Positions 1 to 6,224 of a stretch of 6,674 nucleotides of DNA are shown here, piece by piece. The translations under genes and the position numbers were made by a program. The notes beneath the pieces are model-generated. The model had not been told where the DNA came from, did no database searches, and worked only from the letters and a program-made list of their open reading frames with translations. The DNA comes from Prevotellaceae bacterium (GTDB taxonomy: Bacteria; Bacteroidota; Bacteroidia; Bacteroidales; UBA932). How positions within the stretch are numbered: the stretch's first letter is position 1; the number at the start of each line of letters is the position of its first letter. The stretch lies in assembly GCA_031289895.1 (NCBI GenBank), contig JAITOP010000268.1, forward strand, positions 1 to 6,674, read 5' to 3'.

Positions 1-4
1 AATT

Positions 5-53
5 AAGAGCCAAGATGTAAGAGTCATGAACAAAGAATCAAGAAGTTAGAGAG
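5..53. repeat. degenerate heptamer array A (consensus near AAGAATC)
   Basis: Read in steps of seven from position 5, this stretch gives seven units, five of which begin AAGA (starts at 5, 12, 19, 33 and 40); the units at 26 and 47 are more diverged. It is purine-rich on the + strand and contains almost no pyrimidine runs. Such low-complexity AAGAgTC/AAGAATC strings occur in intergenic DNA of Bacteroidota as far as I recall, and the array may continue left of the window edge. It encodes nothing credible: one frame is open for about 15 codons only and is simply the repeat translated. Function is unknown. The units are degenerate enough that a chance A-rich stretch is possible, so confidence is moderate. 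Confidence 0.55.
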
Positions 54-146
54 GTTAATGTGAAAACTTATTGATATAAAAAACTTTGTGAACATTATTG
101 GTTCAAAAAAATAAAAAAAACACAAATAATAATAAAGCAATTGAAA

Positions 147-230
147 CAACGACCAAATACCAAATACTAAATACCAACGACCAACTAACAAATGCCAAAT
201 ACCAACGACCAAATACCAAATGCCCAATCA
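147..230. repeat. heptamer array B (consensus CAAATAC) with 28-bp super-period
   Basis: Twelve consecutive 7-base units run without any insertion or deletion. CAAATAC occurs exactly at 154, 161, 196 and 210, CAAATGC at 189 and 217, and one-base or few-base variants at 168, 182 and 224. The distinct unit CAACGAC falls at 147, 175 and 203, exactly every fourth unit, giving a 28-base higher-order period. The + strand has very little G or T, so the array is strongly strand-asymmetric. Because seven is not a multiple of three, any open frame through it has a seven-residue period; the complementary strand can be read as GIWYLVV/GIWHLLV-like repeats, which is a by-product and not a protein. It lies about 180 bases upstream of purH. 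No function can be assigned; it resembles short tandem heptamers known in some other bacteria such as cyanobacteria. Confidence 0.9.
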
Positions 231-408
231 ACTGTTTACCAGAATTATACATTTTTGCAATTAAATAATGTTTATAAAAAACGATTATATGTTATTAACT
301 TATTTCTTTTTCTTACTCATTAGTGCTAAAAAAATCATTACTTTTGGGCTTAAATGAAAGATATTTTTTAACAAAAACATAATCAAATATAATCAGTGGT
401 TTATTATA
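231..408 (+). other. AT-rich upstream region and leader of purH
   Basis: No credible reading frame exists here. The stretch is very A/T-rich, includes a short 9-base palindrome at 291-299 (GTTATTAAC) and the candidate promoter box at 339-346, and ends in a leader with no Shine-Dalgarno sequence ahead of the purH ATG. I see no strong hairpin with a T tract, so no terminator for an upstream gene and no recognisable riboswitch. Together with the two heptamer arrays it forms the roughly 400-base intergenic region to the left of the operon. Confidence 0.7.
339..346 (+). promoter_or_regulatory. candidate Bacteroidota-type -7 promoter box for purH
   Basis: TACTTTTG matches exactly the TAnnTTTG -7 consensus used by the primary sigma factor of Bacteroides. 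If used, transcription would start near 351-354, leaving a leader of about 55 bases before the purH ATG at 409. Against it, no TTTG or TTG is present at the expected -33 position (about 312-320), and an eight-base pattern with two free positions is found by chance fairly often in AT-rich DNA. The location upstream of the first gene is the main support. Confidence 0.4.
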
Positions 409-1938
409 ATGGGTAGTGATAAAAGAAAAATTAAAGCAGCATTAATTTCAGTGTTTTACAAAGATGGACTAAATGAAATTATAGAAGAATTAAATAAATT
501 TAATGTAAAAATTTACTCGACTGGCGGAACTTATGAGTTTATTAAAAATTCAGGAATAGATGCTCTAACGGTCGAAAGTTTAACATCTTATCCCTCAATT
601 TTTGGCGGTAGAGTGAAAACATTACATCCTAAAATTTTTGGCGGAATTTTGTTCAGACGCGATAATGCAAACGATGTGGACGAACAAATTGAATATGAAA
701 TTCCGGATATTGATTTGGTAATTGTTGATTTATACCCGTTTGAAGAAACATTAAAACAAAATGCAAGCGAAGAACAACAAATTGAAAAAATTGATATTGG
801 CGGAATTTCGCTGATTCGTGCAGCAGCCAAAAATTTTAATGATGTACTTGTCGTTTCATCACGAAATCAATACGATTATCTGAAAGAGATATTATCTGAA
901 AATCAATGCGAAACAACGCTTGAACAACGCAAATATTTTGCCGCCGAAGCGTTTAATGTTTCATCGCATTACGATACCGAAATATTTAAATATTTTAATC
1001 AACAACAAAATAAAGATATTTTCATTCAAAATATAAATCAATCAATAACACTACGTTACGGCGAAAATCCACATCAAAAAGCAACATTTTTCGGCAATAC
1101 TAATGAAATTTTTAATCAACTGCACGGAAAAGAAATATCATACAATAATCTTTTGGATATAGATTCTGCAATAAATTTAATAAACGAATTTGCAGAGCCA
1201 ACATTTGCAATTTTAAAACATAATAACGCCTGCGGATGCGCCTCGCGAAACGACATAACCGAAGCGTGGAAACTCGCTCTGCAAGCCGACCCTGTATCTG
1301 CTTTCGGCGGCGTTCTTATTGCAAACCGAAGAATTGACAAAACCTGTGCCGACGAAATAAATAAAATATTTTTTGAAGTCATCATCGCTCCCGATTTTAC
1401 AGATGATGCGCTGGATATTTTGAAATCGAAAAAAAACAGAATAATTTTACAGCAAAAACAATTTGTTCTTCCTCAAAAACAGTTCAGAACAATACTTAAT
1501 GGTGTTGTTCAGCAAGATAAAGACAACTGCGTAGGCGGAACAGGCGAAATAATATTTATGACAAACACCAAACCCGACGAAGAACAAATACGCGATTTAA
1601 TTTTCGCAAATAAATTAGTTAAACATTCAAAATCGAATGCGATTGTACTTGCTAAAAACGGCATGATGTTATCGAGCGGCATAGGGCAAACATCCAGAGT
1701 TGACGCGCTTAAGCAGGCAATAGAAAAAGCAAATAATTTTGAACTGTCGCTTGAAAAAGCAGTAATGGCATCGGATGCGTTTTTTCCATTTGCCGATTGC
1801 GTACAAATAGCACACGAGGCAGGAGTTACGGCAGTAATACAGCCGGGCGGTTCTGTTCGCGACCACGATTCTGTTGAATATTGTAATCAACACGAAATAT
1901 CAATGATTTCAACAGGAATAAGACATTTCAGACATTAA
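409..1938 (+). CDS. purH: bifunctional AICAR formyltransferase / IMP cyclohydrolase
   Basis: Catalyses the last two steps of purine synthesis in the cytoplasm: formylation of AICAR by 10-formyltetrahydrofolate, then ring closure to IMP. The 509 residues match the usual family length. The N-terminal cyclohydrolase domain (about 1-190) shows ALISV at 11-15, STGGT at 37-41, GGRVKTLHPKIFGGIL at 66-81 and DIGGISLIRAAAKN at 129-142. The formyltransferase domain (about 205-509) shows RYGENPHQ at 216-223, the catalytic Lys-His pair K270-H271 in LKHNNACG, DPVSAFGG at 294-301, SDAFFPFAD at 455-463, QPGGS at 478-482 and the family C-terminus TGIRHFRH. The ATG at 409 is the last start before the conserved ALISV strand; no Shine-Dalgarno precedes it, which is common in Bacteroidota. 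It is the first gene in the window and lies 58 bases ahead of mreB in the same direction. It appears intact, with both active sites present. Confidence 0.98.
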   Translation: MGSDKRKIKAALISVFYKDGLNEIIEELNKFNVKIYSTGGTYEFIKNSGIDALTVESLTSYPSIFGGRVKTLHPKIFGGILFRRDNANDVDEQIEYEIPDIDLVIVDLYPFEETLKQNASEEQQIEKIDIGGISLIRAAAKNFNDVLVVSSRNQYDYLKEILSENQCETTLEQRKYFAAEAFNVSSHYDTEIFKYFNQQQNKDIFIQNINQSITLRYGENPHQKATFFGNTNEIFNQLHGKEISYNNLLDIDSAINLINEFAEPTFAILKHNNACGCASRNDITEAWKLALQADPVSAFGGVLIANRRIDKTCADEINKIFFEVIIAPDFTDDALDILKSKKNRIILQQKQFVLPQKQFRTILNGVVQQDKDNCVGGTGEIIFMTNTKPDEEQIRDLIFANKLVKHSKSNAIVLAKNGMMLSSGIGQTSRVDALKQAIEKANNFELSLEKAVMASDAFFPFADCVQIAHEAGVTAVIQPGGSVRDHDSVEYCNQHEISMISTGIRHFRH

Positions 1939-1947
1939 AATCTGAAA
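1926..1947 (+). other. small inverted repeat spanning the purH stop codon
   Basis: TTTCAGA at 1926-1932 and TCTGAAA at 1941-1947 are perfect inverted repeats of seven bases around an eight-base loop that contains the purH TAA (1936-1938). On the mRNA this could fold into a hairpin with two G-C and five A-U pairs. It is followed by an A tract, not a U tract, so it is not a standard intrinsic terminator in the + direction. It might mark or protect the 3' end of purH, or affect coupling to mreB, or be chance in AT-rich sequence. Confidence 0.4.
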
Positions 1948-1996
1948 AAAAATATGAATAAATTAAATTAAAATAATAAAAAAAATATTAAAGAAG

Positions 1997-3013
1997 ATGG
2001 CATTTTCGTTACTCACACAAGAATTAGCAATGGACTTAGGTACAGCCAACACTCTTATTCTTCATAACGATAAGATTGTTGTAGATGAGCCGTCAATAGT
2101 TGCGATTGACAAACAAACAAACAAATTAAAAGCGCTGGGACATGCCGCCCGACAAATGCAAGGACGCGAACACGAAGGCATAAAAGTTATACGACCCTTG
2201 CGAGACGGCGTAATAGCCGATTTTGATGCCGCCGAAATGATGATTCGCGGACTGATAAAAATGATAAACAACAAAAACCGCTGGCTGCAACCTACTATAA
2301 AGATAGTTATAGGTATTCCATCGGGAAGTACCGAAGTGGAACGCAGAGCCGTTCGCGATTCAGCCGAAAATGCTGGCGGACGCGGTGTTTATCTTATCTT
2401 CGAACCAATGGCGGCAGCCTTAGGAATAGGACTTGACGTGATGGCGCCCACAGGAAATATGGTTATTGATATTGGCGGCGGCACAAGCGAAATTGCAGTA
2501 ATATCGCTCGGCGGTATTGTTTGCGGCGAAAGTATCCGCACGGCAGGCGATGTATTTACTAACGATATAAAAGAATTTATGCGTCAGGAATACAGCGTGC
2601 GCATTGGCGAGAGAACAGCCGAAGATATTAAAATAGCAGTAGGTTCGGCACTTACCGAATTAGACAATCCACCGGCTGATTATGTTGTAAGAGGTCCTAA
2701 TATTATAACAAATTTGCCTCTTGAAATTGCCGTATCATATCAAAAAATTGCGATGGCACTTGATAAATCAATAGCGCGGCTTGAAACAGCAATTATAAAT
2801 GTACTTGAAAAAATGCCGCCCGAACTGTATGCCGATGTTGTATCAACCGGAATTTATTTAACCGGCGGCGGAGCATTGCTGAAAGGATTGGATAAACGAT
2901 TGAAACAAAAAATAAATATTCCGTTTATTGTTTCCGAAGACCCGCTTAGAGCCGTTGCACGCGGAACAGGGCTGGCATTGAAAAATATTGAAAAGTTCCC
3001 GTTTTTGATGTAA
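1997..3013 (+). CDS. mreB: rod shape-determining actin homologue MreB
   Basis: MreB is a bacterial actin that polymerises with ATP into membrane-bound filaments and orients the side-wall synthesis complex. The 338-residue length is typical. Actin-fold signatures are all present: phosphate-1 loop MDLGTANT at 12-19, the EPSIVA stretch from 31, IGIPSGSTEVERRAV at 105-119, FEPMAAALGIG at 135-145, phosphate-2 loop DIGGGTSE at 158-165, GERTAEDIK at 204-212 and the adenosine motif TGGGALLKGLD at 289-299. The first residues (MAFSLLTQ) are short and hydrophobic, as expected for the membrane-binding N-terminus, and this favours the ATG at 1997 over the internal Met12 codon. The base run AAAGAAG abuts the start, too close to act as a normal Shine-Dalgarno. 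It follows purH by 58 A/T-rich bases with no clear terminator, and mreC follows after 22 bases, so it probably belongs to the same message, although an own promoter in or near the purH end cannot be excluded. Confidence 0.98.
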   Translation: MAFSLLTQELAMDLGTANTLILHNDKIVVDEPSIVAIDKQTNKLKALGHAARQMQGREHEGIKVIRPLRDGVIADFDAAEMMIRGLIKMINNKNRWLQPTIKIVIGIPSGSTEVERRAVRDSAENAGGRGVYLIFEPMAAALGIGLDVMAPTGNMVIDIGGGTSEIAVISLGGIVCGESIRTAGDVFTNDIKEFMRQEYSVRIGERTAEDIKIAVGSALTELDNPPADYVVRGPNIITNLPLEIAVSYQKIAMALDKSIARLETAIINVLEKMPPELYADVVSTGIYLTGGGALLKGLDKRLKQKINIPFIVSEDPLRAVARGTGLALKNIEKFPFLM

Positions 3014-3035
3014 GAAAATAAAAATAAAATTACAG

Positions 3036-3860
3036 ATGACGCCGATACTTCGTTTTTTGCTTCGTTATCAGAAAATAATTCTGTTTTTGATATTGGAGAT
3101 TTTTGCATTTGTGTTGATATTAAACAATTCTAACTATCAAAAAACACAATTTGCAGCTTTAGTTGACAATCTCAAAGGTATTGTGTATGAAAAATATGAA
3201 GGAGTGCGACAATATTTCTCGTTACAGTCAGAAAATGAAAAACTTATTGCCGAAAATCTTGAATTACGCAACAAACTTAATTATTACGAAAGTTTTGATA
3301 CTGTACGCAGCATAGTTGTAAAAGATTTAATTCAACACACTGTTTACACTTGCAAAACTGCAAAAGTTATAAGAAATTCGACAAACAAACGGCAAAATTT
3401 TATGATATTAAATATAGGCAGCAATCAAGGCGTGCGCCCCGAAATGGGAGTAATATCAAACGAAGGAAAAATGATAGGAATGATTGTAAACACTTCGGCA
3501 AATTACTCTTCGGCAATATCAGTATTAAATACAGGATTTACAAAATTCAGCGGAAAACTGAAACGCACAGGCGATTACGGAACAATTTCGTGGAACGGTT
3601 TGAACATAAGCACCGTACAACTTCACGATATAATTCAGCAAAGCGATGTAGTTGTTGGCGATACGGTTACAACAAATCAACATTCAGGCGTTTTTCCCGA
3701 AAACATTTTAATAGGAACAGTAGAAAAAATTAATGTAAAAGATGGTATTTTTTATGAAATAGATGTAAAACTGAGCCAAAATATGAAGTTAACACAAAAT
3801 GTATATGTAATTGAAAATCATAATAAAGAAGAAATAGAAGCACTGTTAAAAGATGAATGA
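3036..3860 (+). CDS. mreC: rod shape-determining periplasmic scaffold MreC
   Basis: MreC is a single-pass inner-membrane protein whose periplasmic part binds PBP2 and activates the RodA-PBP2 pair. The 274 residues follow the family plan: a short cytoplasmic tail, one membrane helix at about 12-30 (rich in I, L and F), a charged helical segment at about 52-86 containing QSENEKLIAENLELRNKL that looks like the dimerising coiled coil, then the two-lobed beta-barrel domain. Within that domain NIGSNQGVRPEMGVI (126-140) and GDTVTTNQHSGVFPENILIGTV (208-229) match the conserved Gly/Pro-rich turns of the family. The start at 3036 is chosen because it precedes the membrane helix by a normal distance; no Shine-Dalgarno is seen. 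It lies 22 bases after mreB, and its last eight bases overlap the start of mreD. Confidence 0.96.
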   Translation: MTPILRFLLRYQKIILFLILEIFAFVLILNNSNYQKTQFAALVDNLKGIVYEKYEGVRQYFSLQSENEKLIAENLELRNKLNYYESFDTVRSIVVKDLIQHTVYTCKTAKVIRNSTNKRQNFMILNIGSNQGVRPEMGVISNEGKMIGMIVNTSANYSSAISVLNTGFTKFSGKLKRTGDYGTISWNGLNISTVQLHDIIQQSDVVVGDTVTTNQHSGVFPENILIGTVEKINVKDGIFYEIDVKLSQNMKLTQNVYVIENHNKEEIEALLKDE

Positions 3861-4368
3861 TTTTGTAAAATATTTGCTGTGGGCTGTATGCTTGGTGTTA
3901 TTGCAGGAATTTCTGTTTAATAATATACAATTCATACACTTTTTATCGCCGTATATTTATATTTTTTTAATTATAATTTTACCGTTTAATATGCACCCGT
4001 CGTTAGTTATGTTTGTAGCGTTCGGGCTTGGATTGAGCGTAGATGTTGTATCAGACGGCGTACTTGGTTCGCACGCTGCAGCCTGTACCGTAATGGCATA
4101 TTGCCGCAATATCATTACCAAAATTACAATGCCGCGCGGCGATTATGAAAACACGTCAACAGCCACAGCACTGCATATCAACTTAATGCAATTTGTATTA
4201 TACTCACTTTTACTTGTGTTTATACATCATTTTATATTGTTTTTTGTGGAAATATTTACGCTGAAAAATTTTATTTTTACACTGATACAAATTATCGCCA
4301 GCACTGTAATTTCAACTATATTTATAATATTAATAAAACTTCTTTTCGGATATAATAAGGATGCGTAA
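3853..4368 (+). CDS. mreD: rod shape-determining membrane protein MreD
   Basis: MreD is a small polytopic inner-membrane protein that works with MreC in the elongasome; its exact biochemical role is less clear than that of its neighbours. The 171 residues are the usual size. Hydrophobic segments are visible at about 5-22, 33-46, 49-65, 110-131 and 140-166. The loop GLSVDVVSDGVLGSHAAA at 60-77, with Asp64 and the Gly72/His74/Ala pattern, is the best conserved part of the family and is clearly recognisable. Identity rests on this loop, the membrane profile and the position between mreC and mrdA, since the family diverges fast. The ATG overlaps the mreC end as ATGAATGA, and the stop shares one base with the mrdA start (TAATG), indicating coupled translation on both sides. 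Confidence 0.93.
   Translation: MNDFVKYLLWAVCLVLLQEFLFNNIQFIHFLSPYIYIFLIIILPFNMHPSLVMFVAFGLGLSVDVVSDGVLGSHAAACTVMAYCRNIITKITMPRGDYENTSTATALHINLMQFVLYSLLLVFIHHFILFFVEIFTLKNFIFTLIQIIASTVISTIFIILIKLLFGYNKDA
4357..4361 (+). promoter_or_regulatory. mrdA: Shine-Dalgarno-like site ahead of mrdA
   Basis: AAGGA lies six bases before the mrdA ATG at 4368, inside the last codons of mreD. This is the only start in the window with a well-placed Shine-Dalgarno; the others have A/T-rich or overlapping starts. It supports 4368 as the true start and suggests that PBP2 synthesis does not rely only on ribosomes finishing mreD. Confidence 0.5.
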
Positions 4369-6224
4369 TGAAAGTGATAGTTACAAAAAATAAAATCATT
4401 TTGCTTGCTACATGTATTGTGGCAGTCATAATTATTGCCAAATTATTTTATATACAAGTGTTAGACGATGAATATGAGCAGATTGCAAAACGCAACGCCT
4501 TGTATTATCAAACACAATATCCGGCAAGAGGTTTGATATACGACCGAAATAATAATATATTGGTATCAAACCAAACTATGTACGACGTAGCAGTAATTCC
4601 GCGCGAAATAAACGATTTTGACACATTGGAACTTTGTAAAACATTAAACGTCAGCAAAGAAGTGCTAAGCCAATCGCTTACCGATTTAAAAATAAAAAAC
4701 AAAAACAAAGGCATAGCAAGTTATCAGCAAACACCTATTGTAAAACACATTAGCATAGAGGCATACACACGGTTTCAGGAAAAAAAATCATTTTATAATT
4801 TCTCCGGATTTTATACCCGCACATATACAGCCCGAAAATATACAATAAATTCGGCAGCCAACCTGCTGGGATACATAACCGAAGTTGATAAAAGCGATAT
4901 AAAAAACGACTCATATTATCAGCAAGGCGATATTATAGGAAAAAACGGAATTGAGGCGCGATATGAAAAAGAATTGCGCGGACGAAAAGGCGTTGCAATT
5001 TACACGCGAGACGTTCGCAATCAAATACAAGACCATTATAAAAACGGCGAAGAAGACTCAATGGCAGTAACAGGCTTGGATTTGACATGCACCATTGATT
5101 CGGTTTTGCAAAACTACGGCGAAAAACTTATGCAAAACAAAATGGGAAGTATCGTAGCCATAGAACCATCAACAGGCGAAATACTTTTATTGGTATCAAG
5201 CCCATGCTTTAACCCAAGTTTACTCGACGAAGAAAACAGAGCCACTAACTACAAAAAATTAGTAGCCGACAAATATAAACCGCTTTTTAACAGAGCAATA
5301 ATGTCGCCATGTCCACCCGGCTCGGTGTTTAAAGTTGCAAATGCTCTTATCGGTTTGCAAGAAAATGTTTTAACTCCCGATACATATTACCCTTGCGCTA
5401 TGGGTTATCACGTTGGACTCGATGTTGGTTGTCATGCGCACCCTTCACCTATAAATATGACAAAATCACTGCTGATGTCGTGCAATTCTTATTATTGTTA
5501 TGTTCTTCGTACTATTATAGATAATCCGAAATACGAAAATATTTACGATGCGTTTGATAACTGGAAAGAATATTGCTTGTCATTCGGTTTTGGACGAAAA
5601 CTTGACAGCGATTTATACGGAGAAAAAATCGGTTCGATGCCAACAACAAAAACATACGATAACTTACATGGACGAAATCGTTGGAAATCATTATCAATAA
5701 TATCACTCGCAATTGGTCAGGGCGAAATAGGATGCACTCAGCTGCAAATTGCAAATTTTATGGCGACAATCGCAAATCGCGGATATTATTATGTGCCTCA
5801 TGTAGTTAAAGACATTGCAGGAAATGGAATCGACAAATCGTTTACAGTAAAACATTATACAAAAGTTGATACCACCAATTACAAAAAAGTGATTGAAGGA
5901 ATGTATCTGGCGGTAAACGGATTTGGAATGGGCAATACGGCAGGCAGCGCGTATGTTGCAGGTCTTGATATTTGCGGAAAAACGGGAACAGCGCAAAATC
6001 CTCATGGCGAAAATCATTCGGCATTTGCCTGTTTTGCACCACGCGAAAATCCTAAAATTGCCGTAGCAGTTTATGTTGAAAATGCAGGCTACGGCGCAAC
6101 GTGGGCTGCTCCTATCGCAAGCCTGATAATAGAAAAATATCTTACAGGAACTACCACCCGACCATATCTTGAAGAAAAAATGATAAATGCAAATTTTCTG
6201 AACAAAGTAAAAATAAATGAGTAA
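4368..6224 (+). CDS. mrdA: penicillin-binding protein 2, elongasome transpeptidase
   Basis: PBP2 is the class B transpeptidase that cross-links new peptidoglycan made by RodA during side-wall growth; it is anchored in the inner membrane with its body in the periplasm. The 618 residues are close to the usual length. In order: membrane helix at about 10-30; pedestal motif ARGLIYDR at 53-60; GKNGIEARYEKELRGRKG at 191-208; then the transpeptidase domain with GSIVAIEPSTG at 260-270, catalytic S319-V-F-K322 (SxxK), S371-C-N373 (SxN), AIGQGE at 448-453 and K538-T-G-T (KTG). All catalytic motifs are intact. A Cys/His cluster (C343, H348, C355, H356, H358, C372, C377) lies between and around the first two motifs. 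The position between mreD and rodA separates it from the division protein FtsI. The start is supported by the Shine-Dalgarno-like AAGGA at 4357, and it overlaps rodA by eight bases. Confidence 0.98.
   Translation: MKVIVTKNKIILLATCIVAVIIIAKLFYIQVLDDEYEQIAKRNALYYQTQYPARGLIYDRNNNILVSNQTMYDVAVIPREINDFDTLELCKTLNVSKEVLSQSLTDLKIKNKNKGIASYQQTPIVKHISIEAYTRFQEKKSFYNFSGFYTRTYTARKYTINSAANLLGYITEVDKSDIKNDSYYQQGDIIGKNGIEARYEKELRGRKGVAIYTRDVRNQIQDHYKNGEEDSMAVTGLDLTCTIDSVLQNYGEKLMQNKMGSIVAIEPSTGEILLLVSSPCFNPSLLDEENRATNYKKLVADKYKPLFNRAIMSPCPPGSVFKVANALIGLQENVLTPDTYYPCAMGYHVGLDVGCHAHPSPINMTKSLLMSCNSYYCYVLRTIIDNPKYENIYDAFDNWKEYCLSFGFGRKLDSDLYGEKIGSMPTTKTYDNLHGRNRWKSLSIISLAIGQGEIGCTQLQIANFMATIANRGYYYVPHVVKDIAGNGIDKSFTVKHYTKVDTTNYKKVIEGMYLAVNGFGMGNTAGSAYVAGLDICGKTGTAQNPHGENHSAFACFAPRENPKIAVAVYVENAGYGATWAAPIASLIIEKYLTGTTTRPYLEEKMINANFLNKVKINE

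Noticed and set aside
89..105. Inverted repeat TGAAC/GTTCA followed by A-rich sequence, considered as a terminator.
   Set aside because: The stem is only five pairs and the downstream tract is A, not T, on the + strand; on the minus strand the T tract lies before and not after the stem.
24..227. A 67-codon open frame on the minus strand with GIWYLV-like repeats.
   Set aside because: It is the heptamer array read as protein. A 7-base repeat without stops leaves several frames open and necessarily gives a 7-residue period; there is no coding-like composition outside the repeat.
147..230. Possible CRISPR array or phage attachment site.
   Set aside because: Units are only 7 bases (28 with super-period) with no unique spacers, and no cas, integrase or tRNA gene is present in the window.
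354..371. Five-codon mini-frame (MKDIF, stop) in the purH leader, considered as a leader peptide.
   Set aside because: It is very short, has no ribosome-binding site, no purine-related logic and no attenuator hairpins around it; short frames are frequent by chance.
1734..1741. TAATTTTG inside purH as an internal promoter for mreB.
   Set aside because: The nearest upstream TTG (1700-1702) is about 31 bases away, too far for a -33 partner, and the match lies in coding sequence 250 bases before mreB; AT-rich genes produce such matches often.
3350..3733. A 127-codon open frame on the + strand inside mreC.
   Set aside because: It is fully contained in mreC in another frame, with an R/K/N-heavy composition typical of a frame-shifted shadow; mreC itself has clear family motifs throughout.
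5703..6017. A 104-codon minus-strand open frame opposite the PBP2 transpeptidase domain.
   Set aside because: It is antisense to a well-conserved part of mrdA and shows no recognisable motif; its openness follows from the codon usage of the gene on the other strand.
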